The notes under the pieces were generated by a model that was given only the letters and a program-made list of their open reading frames with translations, made no database searches and had not been told where the DNA came from. This document shows positions 22,487-23,196 of a stretch of DNA of 23,196 nucleotides, in pieces (position 1 is the first letter of the stretch; each line of letters starts with the position of its first letter). Source of the stretch: Kiritimatiellia bacterium (GTDB taxonomy: Bacteria; Verrucomicrobiota; Kiritimatiellia; SLAD01); assembly GCA_007128275.1 (NCBI GenBank), contig SKXR01000294.1, positions 1-23,196 of the forward strand. Reading direction: 5' to 3'. Position numbers and translations under genes: made by a program.

Positions 22487-23196
22487 ATGAACAATAAACG
22501 CAAATTAACGGCGGCAGGCATCGCGCTGATGGCCGTCATCACGGTGTTGATCGCGCTCGGAATGAATCGGGGTGACACCGACGGCGCGGCGGTGCCGACG
22601 TTCGAGGTGCGTCAGGGGCCGTTGACCATCAGCGTTACGGAATCGGGAACCATTCAAAGCCGCGAACGGGTGGTGGTGAAATCCGAGGTCGAAGGACGGA
22701 CCTCGATCCTGTGGTTGATTGAAGAGGGGACGCATGTGCGGAAAGGCGATCTACTGGTTGAACTCGATGCCAGCGCGCTCGAAGAGAACAAGGTGGACCA
22801 ACAGATTCGTGTGTTGAACAGCGAAGCCGCGTTCATCCGTGCGCGGGAACAGTTGGAGATTGTCAAGAATCAGGCGCAGGCTGACGTGTCCCGCGCGGAA
22901 CTGGATTACCGTTTCGCACAATTGAATCTGACCAAATACCATGAGGGCGAGTATCCGCAGGAGCTGCAGCGCGCGGAGGCCGACATCAATTTGGCCAACG
23001 AAGAACTACAACGCGCCAACGACAAATTGGAATGGTCCCGGCGGCTGGCCGACGAAGGGTACCTCACGCGCATGGAGTTGCAGGCCGACGAACTGGCCGC
23101 CCGCCGCGCGACGATTGACTTGGAACTCGCCGAGGGCAAGCTGAAGCTGTTGGAGATGTACACGCACCAACAGCAACTGGAAGAACTCGAGAGCGA
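22487..23196 (+). CDS. HlyD/RND-type periplasmic adaptor, truncated at the window edge
   Basis: The 5' part of a membrane fusion protein that links an inner-membrane pump to the outer-membrane channel encoded upstream. It opens MNNKRKLTAAGIALMAVITV, an N-terminal membrane anchor. A beta-barrel/lipoyl segment follows: FEVRQGPLTISVTESGTIQS, then the half-motif VEGRTSILWLIEEGTHVRKG and DLLVELDAS. A long coiled-coil hairpin begins at about residue 100 and continues to the window end without a stop (236 codons). ATG 22478 is an in-frame alternative three codons earlier. The second lipoyl half and the pump genes should lie to the right. Confidence 0.85.
   Translation, partial: MNNKRKLTAAGIALMAVITVLIALGMNRGDTDGAAVPTFEVRQGPLTISVTESGTIQSRERVVVKSEVEGRTSILWLIEEGTHVRKGDLLVELDASALEENKVDQQIRVLNSEAAFIRAREQLEIVKNQAQADVSRAELDYRFAQLNLTKYHEGEYPQELQRAEADINLANEELQRANDKLEWSRRLADEGYLTRMELQADELAARRATIDLELAEGKLKLLEMYTHQQQLEELES

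Overview
The window reads as a stretch of bacterial chromosome, moderately GC-rich and densely coded. All genes are full length except the last, which runs off the right edge. There are no rRNA or tRNA genes, CRISPR arrays or recognisable transposases. The outer-membrane channel lipoprotein at the right end implies a Gram-negative envelope. Intergenic heptamer arrays and a GxxExxY cassette are the kind of thing seen in PVC-type genomes (Kiritimatiellota, Verrucomicrobia, Planctomycetes) and other environmental lineages. That placement is a guess from style and was not tested.

Left part (1-8.6 kb): two oligopeptide ABC-transporter ATPases (OppD/OppF type) overlap by ATGA. They meet a PaaX-family repressor end to end. 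A paired palindromic operator separates the repressor from a divergent secreted metalloprotease-like protein. Next, on the minus strand, come a cation:proton antiporter, a PLP aminotransferase and a sodium:solute symporter.

Middle (8.7-15.4 kb): a three-subunit molybdenum hydroxylase of the xanthine dehydrogenase family (Mo subunit, 2Fe-2S subunit, FAD subunit) converges on a MocA-type molybdenum-cofactor nucleotidyltransferase. Then come gpsA and plsY, normally neighbours, which here are separated by a 529-bp GxxExxY cassette bounded by 29-bp inverted repeats.

Right part (15.5-23.2 kb): a mixed histidine/tryptophan operon, hisF-hisI-trpE-trpG. It is preceded by a second copy of the paired operator, a short leader ORF with adjacent Trp-Trp-His-His codons, and an intrinsic terminator with a plausible antiterminator. 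After trpG, a new promoter-like site precedes a membrane TPR protein, a TolC-like lipoprotein and a truncated HlyD-type adaptor.

The strongest candidate for something new is the control region at 15.57-15.84 kb. One leader peptide appears to sense both Trp and His for an operon that carries genes of both pathways. Upstream of it lies the same 70-bp double operator (59/70 identical, same 35-bp centre spacing, same orientation relative to the gene) that sits directly in front of the PaaX-like regulator 12.7 kb away. This suggests a regulon linking a PaaX-type repressor to His/Trp synthesis. These are sequence-based inferences; no searches or folding were run.
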